The position numbers and the translations under genes were made by a program. 22,102 nucleotides of DNA from CAYJAY01 sp964370715 (lineage in GTDB: Bacteria > Bacillota > Clostridia > Oscillospirales > Ruminococcaceae): positions 1 through 22,102 of the forward strand of contig CAYJKJ010000029.1 in NCBI GenBank assembly GCA_964370715.1. The letters are read 5' to 3'. The notes below the pieces were generated by a model. It worked only from the letters and a program-made list of their open reading frames with translations, was not told where the DNA came from and did not search any database. Shown one piece after another: positions 15,001-22,102 of the stretch (position 1 is the stretch's first letter; the number at the start of each line of letters is the position of its first letter).

Positions 15001-15029
15001 AGTATAATTCACAAAAAAAGTTATGTCAA
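15001..15029 (-). promoter_or_regulatory. promoter of the YheO-type regulator
   Basis: On the minus strand a perfect TTGACA (15029-15024) is 17 bases from TATACT (15006-15001). The start would be near 14994, ~60 bases before the TTG start codon. The -35 lies in the left arm of the inverted repeat. Confidence 0.8.
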
Positions 15030-15067
15030 CAAAATTTTTGTTAGGCTACCAAAAAATTTGTTGACAT
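15023..15067. promoter_or_regulatory. inverted-repeat operator candidate shared by the divergent promoters
   Basis: The arms ATGTCAACAAAATTTTT (15023-15039) and AAAAAATTTGTTGACAT (15051-15067) are complementary at 16 of 17 positions, with an 11-base spacer. The outer 11 bases of each arm match perfectly. Each arm contains one TTGACA -35 box, so a protein bound here would cover both promoters at once. The YheO-type regulator is the natural candidate. Confidence 0.7.
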
Positions 15068-15089
15068 CGGTTTGTCGGTGTGCTAATAT
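15061..15089 (+). promoter_or_regulatory. promoter of the ygeY-ygeW-arcC-ygfK operon
   Basis: A perfect TTGACA (15061-15066) is 17 bases from TAATAT (15084-15089). The transcript would start near 15096, giving a ~70-base AT-rich leader with a small hairpin (TAAATTTT-CTA-AAAATTTA). The -35 lies in the right arm of the inverted repeat. Confidence 0.85.
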
Positions 15090-15166
15090 GTTGGTAAAGA
15101 GGAAAAATCTTCTTAAATTTTCTAAAAATTTAGACTTAAAATAACAAGTTAAGGGGTAAAGAAAAA

Positions 15167-16477
15167 ATGGATTTTGAAGCAATCAAAAAAGCAGCGGTTG
15201 GCTATCAAGCCGACATGACAAAATTTTTGCGTGATCTAATCGCAATACCGGGCGAAAGCGCTGAAGAAGAAGGCGTTGTTATGCGCATTAAACAGGAGAT
15301 GGAAGCTCTGGGGTTCGACAAAGTTGATGTTGACAAACAAGGAAACATCCTAGGCTATATGGGAAGCGGCAAAACGCTCATCGGCTATGATGCCCACATC
15401 GACACCGTCGGTATCGGCAACAAAGCAAACTGGGAGTTCGATCCTTATGAAGGGTTTGAAAGCGAAACCGAAATCGGCGGAAGAGGAACAAGCGACCAAC
15501 TCGGCGGAATTGTTTCGGGCGTATATGGCGCAAAGATAATGAAAGATCTAGGTCTTTTAAACGACAAATATCAAGTTGTTGTTGTTGGTTCGGTTCAAGA
15601 AGAAGATTGCGACGGTCTTTGTTGGCAATACATTATTAATGAAGATAAAGTTCGCCCCGAATTTGTTGTTTCAACCGAGCCTACCGACGGCGGAATATAT
15701 CGTGGGCAACGTGGAAGAATGGAAATTCGTGTTGACGTTAAAGGCGTTTCTTGCCATGGAAGCGCACCCGAAAGAGGCGACAACGCTATATACAAAATGG
15801 CGGATATTCTCCAAAACGTTCGCTCGCTTAACGAAAACGATGCAGACGACAAAACCGAGATCAAAGGTCTTGTTAAGATGCTAGACGAAAAATACAACGC
15901 TGAATGGAAAGAAGCTCGCTTCCTTGGAAGAGGAACCGTTACAACAAGCGAAATCTTTTTCACAAGCCCCAGCCGTTGCGCAGTTGCAGACAGCTGTTCT
16001 GTCAGCCTTGACCGCAGAATGACAGCGGGCGAAACTTGGGAAAGTTGCCTAGACGAAATAAGGGCTCTTCCGGCAGTTAAGAAATACGGCAGCGACGTTA
16101 CAGTAAGTATGTATCAATACGACCGACCAAGTTGGAGCGGATGCGTCTATCCAATCGAATGTTATTTCCCAACATGGGTTATCCCCGAAGACCATAAAGT
16201 TACAAAAGCCCTTGAAAAAGCATACACCTCGCTTTATGGCAACGAAAGAATCGGCGACAGCACAACTATCGAGATGAGAAAAGCAAGACCATTAACCGAC
16301 AAATGGACCTTCTCGACAAACGGCGTTTCGATTATGGGCAGAAACAACATTCCTTGCATCGGTTTTGGCCCCGGAGCGGAAGCCCAAGCCCACGCACCAA
16401 ACGAAAAAACATGGAAACAAGATCTTGTTACCTGCGCAGCAGTTTATGCTGCTCTTCCCGAAATGTATTGTGAATAA
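15167..16477 (+). CDS. ygeY: YgeY family M20 peptidase/deacylase
   Basis: This 436-aa cytoplasmic di-zinc hydrolase belongs to the M20 family (ArgE/DapE/carboxypeptidase relatives), specifically the YgeY group. Metal and catalytic residues are visible: H77 and D79 in DAHIDTVG, bridging D110 in GRGTSDQLGG, the general base E145 with E146 in VQEEDCDG, an acidic ligand in STEPTDGG, the dimerisation-domain His in SCHGSAPERGDNA, and the last His in AQAHAPNEKTW. Databases label it a selenium-metabolism hydrolase. In gut bacteria it belongs to the anaerobic uric-acid/purine degradation gene set, where it should cleave an amide of a ring-opened intermediate. It is the first gene of the operon, with AAGGGG (15151-15156) before the ATG and ygeW 54 bases downstream. 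Confidence 0.94.
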   Translation: MDFEAIKKAAVGYQADMTKFLRDLIAIPGESAEEEGVVMRIKQEMEALGFDKVDVDKQGNILGYMGSGKTLIGYDAHIDTVGIGNKANWEFDPYEGFESETEIGGRGTSDQLGGIVSGVYGAKIMKDLGLLNDKYQVVVVGSVQEEDCDGLCWQYIINEDKVRPEFVVSTEPTDGGIYRGQRGRMEIRVDVKGVSCHGSAPERGDNAIYKMADILQNVRSLNENDADDKTEIKGLVKMLDEKYNAEWKEARFLGRGTVTTSEIFFTSPSRCAVADSCSVSLDRRMTAGETWESCLDEIRALPAVKKYGSDVTVSMYQYDRPSWSGCVYPIECYFPTWVIPEDHKVTKALEKAYTSLYGNERIGDSTTIEMRKARPLTDKWTFSTNGVSIMGRNNIPCIGFGPGAEAQAHAPNEKTWKQDLVTCAAVYAALPEMYCE

Positions 16478-16531
16478 TTATAAATTAACAAATTAAAATT
16501 AAATTAAAAATATTAAGGAGCTACTAGAACA

Positions 16532-17731
16532 ATGGATAAAAAACTACAAGGTTATATCGACAGGCTAAACGCATTAAACTTCAAAGAAATGTATAACGGT
16601 GATTTCTTTTTAACATGGGAAAAATCCGACGACGAAATAGAAGCTGTTTTCATTATTGCGGATGCTCTTCGCCATATGAGAGAAAACAACATCAGCACAA
16701 AGATTTTCGAATCGGGTCTTGGAATAAGCATATTCCGTGACAACTCGACAAGAACTCGTTTCTCTTATGCCTCGGCTTGCAATCTTTTGGGTCTTGCTGT
16801 TCAAGATCTCGACGAAGGCAAAAGCCAGATAGCTCATGGCGAAACGGTTAGAGAAACAGCAAACATGGTTAGCTTCATGGCAGACGTTGTTGGAATTCGT
16901 GACGATATGTATATCGGCAAAGGCAACACATATATGCATGAAGTTGTCGACGCAGTAACCGAAGGCAACAAAGACGGCGTTCTCGAGCAAAAACCAACCC
17001 TTGTTAACCTACAATGCGACATCGACCATCCGACACAAAGCATGGCTGATATGCTTCATATAATCCATGAATTCGGCGGAGTTGAAAACCTTAAAGGCAA
17101 AAAAATCGCTATGACATGGGCATATTCACCAAGCTACGGCAAACCTCTTTCGGTTCCTCAAGGAATCATTGGCCTTATGACTCGTTTTGGTATGGATGTT
17201 GTTTTGGCTCATCCGGAAGGCTATGAAGTTATGCCGGAAGTTGAAAAAGTTGCTGAAGAAAACGCAAAAAGAACGGGCGGAAGCTTCAAAAAATGCAACG
17301 ACATGGCGGAAGCTTTCAAAGATGCAGACATCGTTTATCCAAAAAGCTGGGCGCCCTTTGCCGCTATGGAGAAAAGAACCGACCTTTATGCAAAAGGCGA
17401 TGATGCCGGCATAAAAGCTCTTGAAAAAGAACTGCTAGCACAAAACGCCGGACATAAAGATTGGGCTTGCACAGAAGAATTAATGAGCCTAACCAAAGAC
17501 AAAAAAGCGCTTTATATGCACTGCTTGCCTGCCGACATAACCGGTGTTAGCTGCAAAGAAGGGGAAGTTGATGCTTCGGTGTTCGACAGATATCGCACAC
17601 CGCTTTATAAAGAAGCAAGCTTTAAACCATATATCATAGCTGCTATGATCTTCTTGGCAAAAGTTAAAGATCCCGAAAAAACACTTAAAGAACTTGAAGC
17701 TCGTTCTACCAAAAGAGAACTTGCTGAATAA
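16532..17731 (+). CDS. ygeW: YgeW family knotted carbamoyltransferase
   Basis: This 399-aa enzyme is of the aspartate/ornithine carbamoyltransferase fold with a C-terminal trefoil knot. The carbamoyl-phosphate loop is DNSTRTRFSYASACNLLGL (STRTR at ~71-75); HPTQSMADMLHI and HCLPADITG carry the other active-site residues. The amino acceptor is not ornithine or aspartate in this family and is not settled from the sequence. In the purine-degradation set it is thought to work in reverse, phosphorolysing a carbamoylated (ureido) intermediate to carbamoyl phosphate. The carbamate kinase gene beginning 10 bases later would then convert carbamoyl phosphate to ATP. AAGGAG (16515-16520) precedes the ATG. 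Length and motifs are normal for the family. Confidence 0.95.
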   Translation: MDKKLQGYIDRLNALNFKEMYNGDFFLTWEKSDDEIEAVFIIADALRHMRENNISTKIFESGLGISIFRDNSTRTRFSYASACNLLGLAVQDLDEGKSQIAHGETVRETANMVSFMADVVGIRDDMYIGKGNTYMHEVVDAVTEGNKDGVLEQKPTLVNLQCDIDHPTQSMADMLHIIHEFGGVENLKGKKIAMTWAYSPSYGKPLSVPQGIIGLMTRFGMDVVLAHPEGYEVMPEVEKVAEENAKRTGGSFKKCNDMAEAFKDADIVYPKSWAPFAAMEKRTDLYAKGDDAGIKALEKELLAQNAGHKDWACTEELMSLTKDKKALYMHCLPADITGVSCKEGEVDASVFDRYRTPLYKEASFKPYIIAAMIFLAKVKDPEKTLKELEARSTKRELAE

Positions 17732-17741
17732 GGAGAACGTT

Positions 17742-18680
17742 ATGGGTAAACGTATTGTCATAGCTCTTGGCGGAAACGCTTTGGGAAACAATCTTTCGGA
17801 ACAGATGGAAGCGGTTAAGACAACCGCCAACGCAATAGCCGATTTGATCGAACAAGGCCACGAAGTTGTTATTGCCCACGGAAACGGCCCACAGGTTGGA
17901 ATGATTGGAAACGCTTTTTCAAGCTATGCAAATTCCGAACCGAAAGCAGAACTGATGCCGCTTTCGATGTGTGTTGCAATGAGCCAAGGCTACATTGGAT
18001 ATGACCTGCAAAACGCTCTACGTGAGGTTTTGTTAGACCGAGATATCGACCGAGGCGTTGCAACCGTTTTAACGCAAGTTGTTGTCGACAAAAATGACGA
18101 GGCTTTCAAAAATCCAACCAAGCCAATAGGCGCTTTTATGACGAAAGAGCAAGCCGAAAAGCTTGCAAAAGAAAAAGGCATAGATATCATCGAAGATTCG
18201 GGAAGAGGATATCGACAGGTTGTTGCCTCCCCAAAACCTCAAGAGATTGTTGAACTTTCGACGATCAAAGCGCTAGTTGAAAACAACCATGTTGTCATAG
18301 CTTGCGGCGGCGGCGGAATTCCCGTTTTCAAAACCGGTTCACACCATCTTAAAGGAGCGGCGGCGGTTATCGACAAGGATTTTGCATCGTATGTTTTGGC
18401 GAAAGATCTTAACGCTGATTATTTAATAATCCTAACAGCGGTAGAAAAAGTTGCGATAAACTTTGGAAAACCTGAGGAACAATGGCTAGACTCTCTTTCA
18501 GCAAAGCAAGCCGAGCAGTATGTAGCTGAAGGACATTTTGCAAAAGGCTCTATGCTCCCTAAAGTTGAAGCGGCTCTCGCTTTCGCAAAATCCGGAGAAA
18601 ACAGAAGTTCCCTTATAACGCTACTTGAAAAAGCAAAAGACGGCATTGCCGGAAAAACCGGAACTAAGATAACTAAATAA
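17742..18680 (+). CDS. arcC: carbamate kinase
   Basis: This 312-aa carbamate kinase (ArcC/YqeA type) converts carbamoyl phosphate plus ADP to ATP, CO2 and ammonia, a substrate-level energy step. Motifs of the amino-acid kinase fold are intact: IALGGNALG at the N-terminus, VIAHGNGPQVG, ACGGGGIPVF, and DKDFASYVLAKDLNADYLIILTAVEKV. The start is the ATG at 17742 with AAGGAG at 17730-17735, which overlaps the ygeW stop TAA. An upstream in-frame start at 17694 would overlap ygeW and has no ribosome site. Tight packing with ygeW and the absence of arcA or arcB argue for a role in ureido/purine breakdown rather than the arginine deiminase pathway. Confidence 0.95.
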   Translation: MGKRIVIALGGNALGNNLSEQMEAVKTTANAIADLIEQGHEVVIAHGNGPQVGMIGNAFSSYANSEPKAELMPLSMCVAMSQGYIGYDLQNALREVLLDRDIDRGVATVLTQVVVDKNDEAFKNPTKPIGAFMTKEQAEKLAKEKGIDIIEDSGRGYRQVVASPKPQEIVELSTIKALVENNHVVIACGGGGIPVFKTGSHHLKGAAAVIDKDFASYVLAKDLNADYLIILTAVEKVAINFGKPEEQWLDSLSAKQAEQYVAEGHFAKGSMLPKVEAALAFAKSGENRSSLITLLEKAKDGIAGKTGTKITK

Positions 18681-18693
18681 ATATTTTTAACAA

Positions 18694-18727
18694 GCGGTAT
18701 GGCTATCTTCAACGATAGCTATACCGC
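18694..18727 (+). other. intra-operon hairpin between arcC and ygfK
   Basis: A 14-bp stem, GCGGTATGGCTATC (18694-18707) with GATAGCTATACCGC (18714-18727), contains one G-U pair and a loop TTCAAC. A run of six T (18736-18741) starts only 8 bases after the stem. The U tract is too far for a standard terminator. It may act as a leaky terminator or as an RNA-processing or stability site setting ygfK level relative to arcC. Confidence 0.65.
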
Positions 18728-18760
18728 AACAACTATTTTTTGAATATAGGAGGATTAAAT

Positions 18761-21712
18761 ATGTCTGAAATAATGCGCCCATTAAGCTTTGAAAAGATAA
18801 TGCAAAGAATTTTAGAGGAATATAAAAAAGAAGGCTCTATTTTTGGCGTTCATGAACTATATAAACATCAAAGCAACAAAACGCTTTCGATCTTTTCGGA
18901 AAAGCTTGAAACCCCATTCGGACCTGCCGCCGGTCCACACACACAGCTAGCCCACAACATCGTTGCGGCATATGTTGGCGGAAGCCGCTTTTTCGAGGTC
19001 AAGACGGTTCAAAAGATGGACGGAAAAGAGCTTTCCGCCTGTATCGCTCGCCCTTGCATCAATGCCGAGGATGAGGGTTATAACGTCGAATGGTCTACCG
19101 AGCTTTATGTTAATGAAGCGTTGGAGGAATATATCAAAGGCTGGTTTGCGCTTAAATTGATTGCAAAAGAATTTGATTTTGGCGATCCTTGCGGTTTTGT
19201 TTTTAACATGAGCGTGGGATATGACCTTGAAGGGATAAAATCCGAAAAGATAGACAACTATATCGAGGGCATGAGAAACGCCCAAAACACCGAAGTTTTT
19301 AAATCCTGTAAGCTTTGGGCTAAGCAAAACCTTTCTCTTTTCAACAACATTACCGAGGAATATATCGACAGCATTTCCCCTTATGTTTGCAACTCGATAA
19401 CCCTTTCAACGCTGCATGGTTGCCCGCCCGACGAGATAGAAAGAATAGCCACCTATCTTTTGTCGGAAAAAAAGCTCAATACATATATCAAATGTAATCC
19501 AACTCTTTTAGGGTATGAATTTGCAAGAAAAACTCTTGACGATATGGGATATGATTATATCTCGTTTGACGACCACCACTTTAAAGCCGATCTTCAATAT
19601 GGCGATGCTGTTCCGATGATTAAACGGTTGCTAGAGCTTGCAGACAAAAACTCGGTTGAATTTGGCGTTAAACTAACCAACACCTTCCCTGTTGAGATTA
19701 AGCAAAACGAACTGCCGGGCGAAGAGATGTATATGTCGGGAAAAAGCCTTTATCCGCTAACTATATCGCTAGCTCAAAAGCTTGAAAAAGATTTTTTAGG
19801 AAAACTTCGAGTTAGCTATTCCGGCGGAGCGGATGCTTTTAACATCGTCGATATGTTCGAAATTGGAATTTGGCCGATAACAATAGCAACAACCCTTCTT
19901 AAAACGGGCGGATATAACAGGCAAAAACAGATAGCCGAAAAGCTTTCTACCGTTGAATATAAACCGTTTGACGGCGTCGATGTCGAAAAACTCACCGCTC
20001 TTTGCGAACAAGCAAAGAATGACAAGCGCCATATTAAATCGGTTAAGATGCCGGAAAACAGAAAATTTAAAAACGAGAAATCCCCTCTTGTCGATTGTTT
20101 TGTTGCCGGTTGCGAAAAGACCTGCCCCATTAACCAAGATATACCGACATATTTAAAACTAGTTGGCGAAGGCAACTATCTCGAAGCGTTAAACGTTATC
20201 TGTGAGAAAAACGCTTTGCCCCACATGACGGGAACTATCTGCAACCACACCTGTATGGATAGCTGCGCTCGAAACCATATGGACACTAGCGTTTTAATAC
20301 GCTCGATGAAGCTAAAAGCGGCGACAAACGGTTTTTCAGAATACCTAGAAAACCTTAAACCAAAAGCCGTTATCGACAAAAAAATTGCTGTAATCGGCGG
20401 CGGCCCCGGCGGTATGGCGGCGGCATTCTTCGCAAAACGTGCCGGAGCAGATGTCACTATATTTGAAAAAAGAGATTGCCTTGGCGGCGTTGTTCGTCAT
20501 ATAATACCGGAGTTTAGAATTTCGACCGAAGCTATTAATAAAGATATAGCGATGCTCGAAAAATTAGGTGTCGAATTCAAGTTTAACACCGAGATAAAAT
20601 CGCCGGAACAGCTTTTATCGGAAGGGTATCAATATATCATCGTTGCGTGTGGAGCGCAAAAGCATGGCCCTTGCGCTCTCGAAAGCAAGAACAGCATCAA
20701 CGTTATCGATTTCCTTGAAGCCTCAAGAAAGGGCGACAGCGTTGATATCGGAAAAGATGTTGTTATAATCGGCGGCGGCAACACCGCTATGGATGCTGCA
20801 AGACTTGCTAAGCGAACCAAAGGTGTTGAAAATGTCACCATCGTTTATCGCAGAACTAAGCGCCAGATGCCGGCAGACACCGAAGAACTCGAACTCGCTA
20901 TACAAGACGGAGTGGAGTTTTTGGAACTTCGTTCACCCAAAAAATTTGAAAACGGCGTGTTCAGTTGCGAAGTTACAAAGCTTGGCGAACCCGACAGCTC
21001 GGGAAGAAGAAGCCCCGTTCCAACCGGAGTTATCGAACAGCTCCCGGCTTCTTCCGTTATATCGGCTATCGGCGAAAAGGTCGACAGCGAATTTATCGAG
21101 AAATTCGGCGCAAAAGGAAAGCTTTCGGATGTAAAGGTTTCCGACAAGATATTTGTAGTGGGTGATGCTTACAGAGGCCCTGCTACCATCGTTGAAGCAA
21201 TAGCGGATGCGTCGAAAGCTATCGATATAATCCTTTCGGTCTCCCCCGAACAACACCCATTACAAGCTACACCGGAAGACTATCGTTTCACCCACGGAAG
21301 ACTTTGCGAACAAAACGAACAATACGACAGCGGAAGATGTCTTGGTTGTTCTGTTCTTTGCGAAGCTTGCGTTGAAGTTTGCCCCAACCGAGCAAACATC
21401 TCGATTAAAGTTGAGGGGCTTGAAAAGTTGCAGGTTCTCCATCTCGATATGCTTTGCAACGAATGCGGAAACTGCACAGCGTTTTGCCCATATTCCGGCG
21501 AACCATATCGTGATAAACTAACCTATTTCAGCTGTAGAGAAGATTTCGACGAAACAAAACAAAACGAAGGATTCTTGCCACTTGAAAACGGAAACTTCCT
21601 GTTAAGGCTAGCCGGCGAAGAGTTTGAAGCTAACCTTCAAGATGAAAGAATAAGCAAAGACATTTCATCGATAATAAACAGCTTTATGACGGATTATAAG
21701 TTTGTTTATTAA
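18761..21712 (+). CDS. ygfK: YgfK family flavin/iron-sulfur oxidoreductase
   Basis: This 983-aa cytoplasmic redox protein is labelled putative selenate reductase subunit YgfK (E. coli form ~1030 aa). Order: N-terminal dihydroorotate/dihydropyrimidine dehydrogenase-like barrel (~1-430); Fe-S domain with CEKTCPINQDIP, CNHTCMDSCARN (~445-510); FAD motif AVIGGGPGGMAAA (~543-555); NADPH motif VVIIGGGNTAMDAA (~667-680); C-terminal Cys clusters CLGCSVLCEACVEVCP (~860-875) and CNECGNCTAFCP (~898-909). This layout resembles dihydropyrimidine dehydrogenase and glutamate synthase small subunits and suits electron transfer from NAD(P)H to a purine ring. It belongs to the gut purine-degradation set. AGGAGG (18748-18753) fixes the ATG at 18761; the in-frame TTG at 18740 would precede that ribosome site. 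Confidence 0.95.
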   Translation: MSEIMRPLSFEKIMQRILEEYKKEGSIFGVHELYKHQSNKTLSIFSEKLETPFGPAAGPHTQLAHNIVAAYVGGSRFFEVKTVQKMDGKELSACIARPCINAEDEGYNVEWSTELYVNEALEEYIKGWFALKLIAKEFDFGDPCGFVFNMSVGYDLEGIKSEKIDNYIEGMRNAQNTEVFKSCKLWAKQNLSLFNNITEEYIDSISPYVCNSITLSTLHGCPPDEIERIATYLLSEKKLNTYIKCNPTLLGYEFARKTLDDMGYDYISFDDHHFKADLQYGDAVPMIKRLLELADKNSVEFGVKLTNTFPVEIKQNELPGEEMYMSGKSLYPLTISLAQKLEKDFLGKLRVSYSGGADAFNIVDMFEIGIWPITIATTLLKTGGYNRQKQIAEKLSTVEYKPFDGVDVEKLTALCEQAKNDKRHIKSVKMPENRKFKNEKSPLVDCFVAGCEKTCPINQDIPTYLKLVGEGNYLEALNVICEKNALPHMTGTICNHTCMDSCARNHMDTSVLIRSMKLKAATNGFSEYLENLKPKAVIDKKIAVIGGGPGGMAAAFFAKRAGADVTIFEKRDCLGGVVRHIIPEFRISTEAINKDIAMLEKLGVEFKFNTEIKSPEQLLSEGYQYIIVACGAQKHGPCALESKNSINVIDFLEASRKGDSVDIGKDVVIIGGGNTAMDAARLAKRTKGVENVTIVYRRTKRQMPADTEELELAIQDGVEFLELRSPKKFENGVFSCEVTKLGEPDSSGRRSPVPTGVIEQLPASSVISAIGEKVDSEFIEKFGAKGKLSDVKVSDKIFVVGDAYRGPATIVEAIADASKAIDIILSVSPEQHPLQATPEDYRFTHGRLCEQNEQYDSGRCLGCSVLCEACVEVCPNRANISIKVEGLEKLQVLHLDMLCNECGNCTAFCPYSGEPYRDKLTYFSCREDFDETKQNEGFLPLENGNFLLRLAGEEFEANLQDERISKDISSIINSFMTDYKFVY

Positions 21713-21732
21713 TTTTTAAAAACAACGAAAAC

Positions 21733-21770
21733 GACTGCGACAAAACTAAATGTTGTCGCAGTCATTTTTA
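21733..21770. terminator. bidirectional terminator between ygfK and gdhA
   Basis: An 11-bp perfect stem, GACTGCGACAA (21733-21743) with TTGTCGCAGTC (21753-21763), has a 9-base loop. TTTTT follows on the plus strand (21765-21769), and T-rich sequence follows on the minus strand. It ends the operon and can also stop gdhA. Confidence 0.88.
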
Positions 21771-21809
21771 TATTGTTTTGTTTTTTTAAATCAGTGCTTA
21801 ACATCGCTA

Positions 21810-22102
21810 CTACAAGCAGATACCCTGTTCGATCATCGCTTCCGCAACCTTCATAAATCCGGCGATGTTAGCGCCATCAACAAGGTTGCCTTCAACCCCA
21901 TAGTCACGAGATGCGTTGTAGCTGTTGTAGAATATGTTTGTCATAATCGATTTAAGTTTAAGATCAACCTTTTCAAATGTCCAAGAATAGCGCATCGAGT
22001 TTTGGCTCATCTCAAGCCCCGAAACCGCAACACCACCGGCGTTGGCGGCTTTCGCCGGTCCAAACAAAACGCCGTTCTTTTGGAACAATTCAACCGCTTC
22101 GG
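21810..22102 (-). CDS. gdhA: NADP-type glutamate dehydrogenase, C-terminal part (5' end outside window)
   Basis: The last ~97 codons of a hexameric glutamate dehydrogenase are present. This enzyme interconverts 2-oxoglutarate plus ammonia and glutamate. The family block FGPAKAANAGGVAVSGLEMSQNS is clear, followed by the C-terminal helix ending VAEAMIEQGICL-TAG. The frame is open to the window edge; the internal TTG and ATG codons are not starts. It converges on ygfK and is separated by the shared terminator. It could assimilate ammonia released by the carbamate-kinase route, though this is only a positional suggestion. Confidence 0.96.
   Translation of the reverse strand, partial: EAVELFQKNGVLFGPAKAANAGGVAVSGLEMSQNSMRYSWTFEKVDLKLKSIMTNIFYNSYNASRDYGVEGNLVDGANIAGFMKVAEAMIEQGICL

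Noticed and set aside
17694..17741. Longer N-terminus for carbamate kinase
   Set aside because: It overlaps the end of ygeW and lacks a ribosome site. ATG 17742 with AAGGAG matches the family start at the conserved IALGGNALG.
17742..18680. Arginine deiminase pathway
   Set aside because: arcA and arcB are absent. The carbamoyltransferase is the YgeW type, not ornithine carbamoyltransferase.
18740..18760. Upstream TTG start for ygfK
   Set aside because: The codons would include the AGGAGG that clearly serves the ATG at 18761.
18761..21712. Selenate reductase function
   Set aside because: The database name is historical. No selenium genes are in the window, and the gene neighbours fit purine or ureido breakdown.

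Overview
The window looks like chromosome from an anaerobic, AT-rich Clostridia-type (Bacillota) bacterium, probably gut-associated. The evidence is A/T-rich codon use, strong AGGAGG-type ribosome sites, some TTG starts, consensus sigma-A promoters, and close similarity of RpsB, EF-Ts and GdhA to clostridial proteins. I see no tRNA, rRNA, CRISPR array, phage gene or transposase.

Layout. (1) 1-1389: the 3' end of rpsB, then tsf and a strong terminator. (2) 1435-3865: a membrane Cache-GGDEF-EAL protein with its own promoter and terminator. (3) 3888-6725, minus strand: a two-gene compatible-solute ABC importer, made of a CBS-domain ATPase and a permease fused to its substrate-binding domain. (4) 6885-7684, minus strand: an HD-domain hydrolase whose promoter lies before a long leader that can fold into a hairpin plus a three-way junction. 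(5) 7811-11338: a carotenoid-desaturase-like flavoenzyme, a CrtQ-like glycosyltransferase and a CrtO-like acyltransferase, which together resemble the late part of the staphyloxanthin pathway. A 340-base gap before the acyltransferase is full of palindromes. (6) 11353-14933, minus strand: a Cache-GGDEF diguanylate cyclase, a cytoplasmic alpha-amylase and a YheO-type PAS/HTH regulator. (7) 15061-21770, plus strand: ygeY-ygeW-arcC-ygfK, divergent from the regulator. (8) 21810 to the end, minus strand: the 3' part of gdhA.

How the genes work together. ygeY, ygeW, arcC and ygfK belong to the anaerobic purine/uric-acid degradation gene set known from gut bacteria. The carbamoyltransferase and carbamate kinase would yield ATP, CO2 and ammonia, and GdhA next door could assimilate the ammonia. 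The PAS/HTH regulator and ygeY are read from two near-consensus back-to-back promoters whose -35 boxes both lie inside one 17-base inverted repeat. This is a likely operator and the clearest regulatory hypothesis here. The other points of interest are the three-gene glycolipid/carotenoid-like cluster without an early carotenoid gene, the structured leader RNA candidate, and a palindromic repeat element near 10.6 kb.
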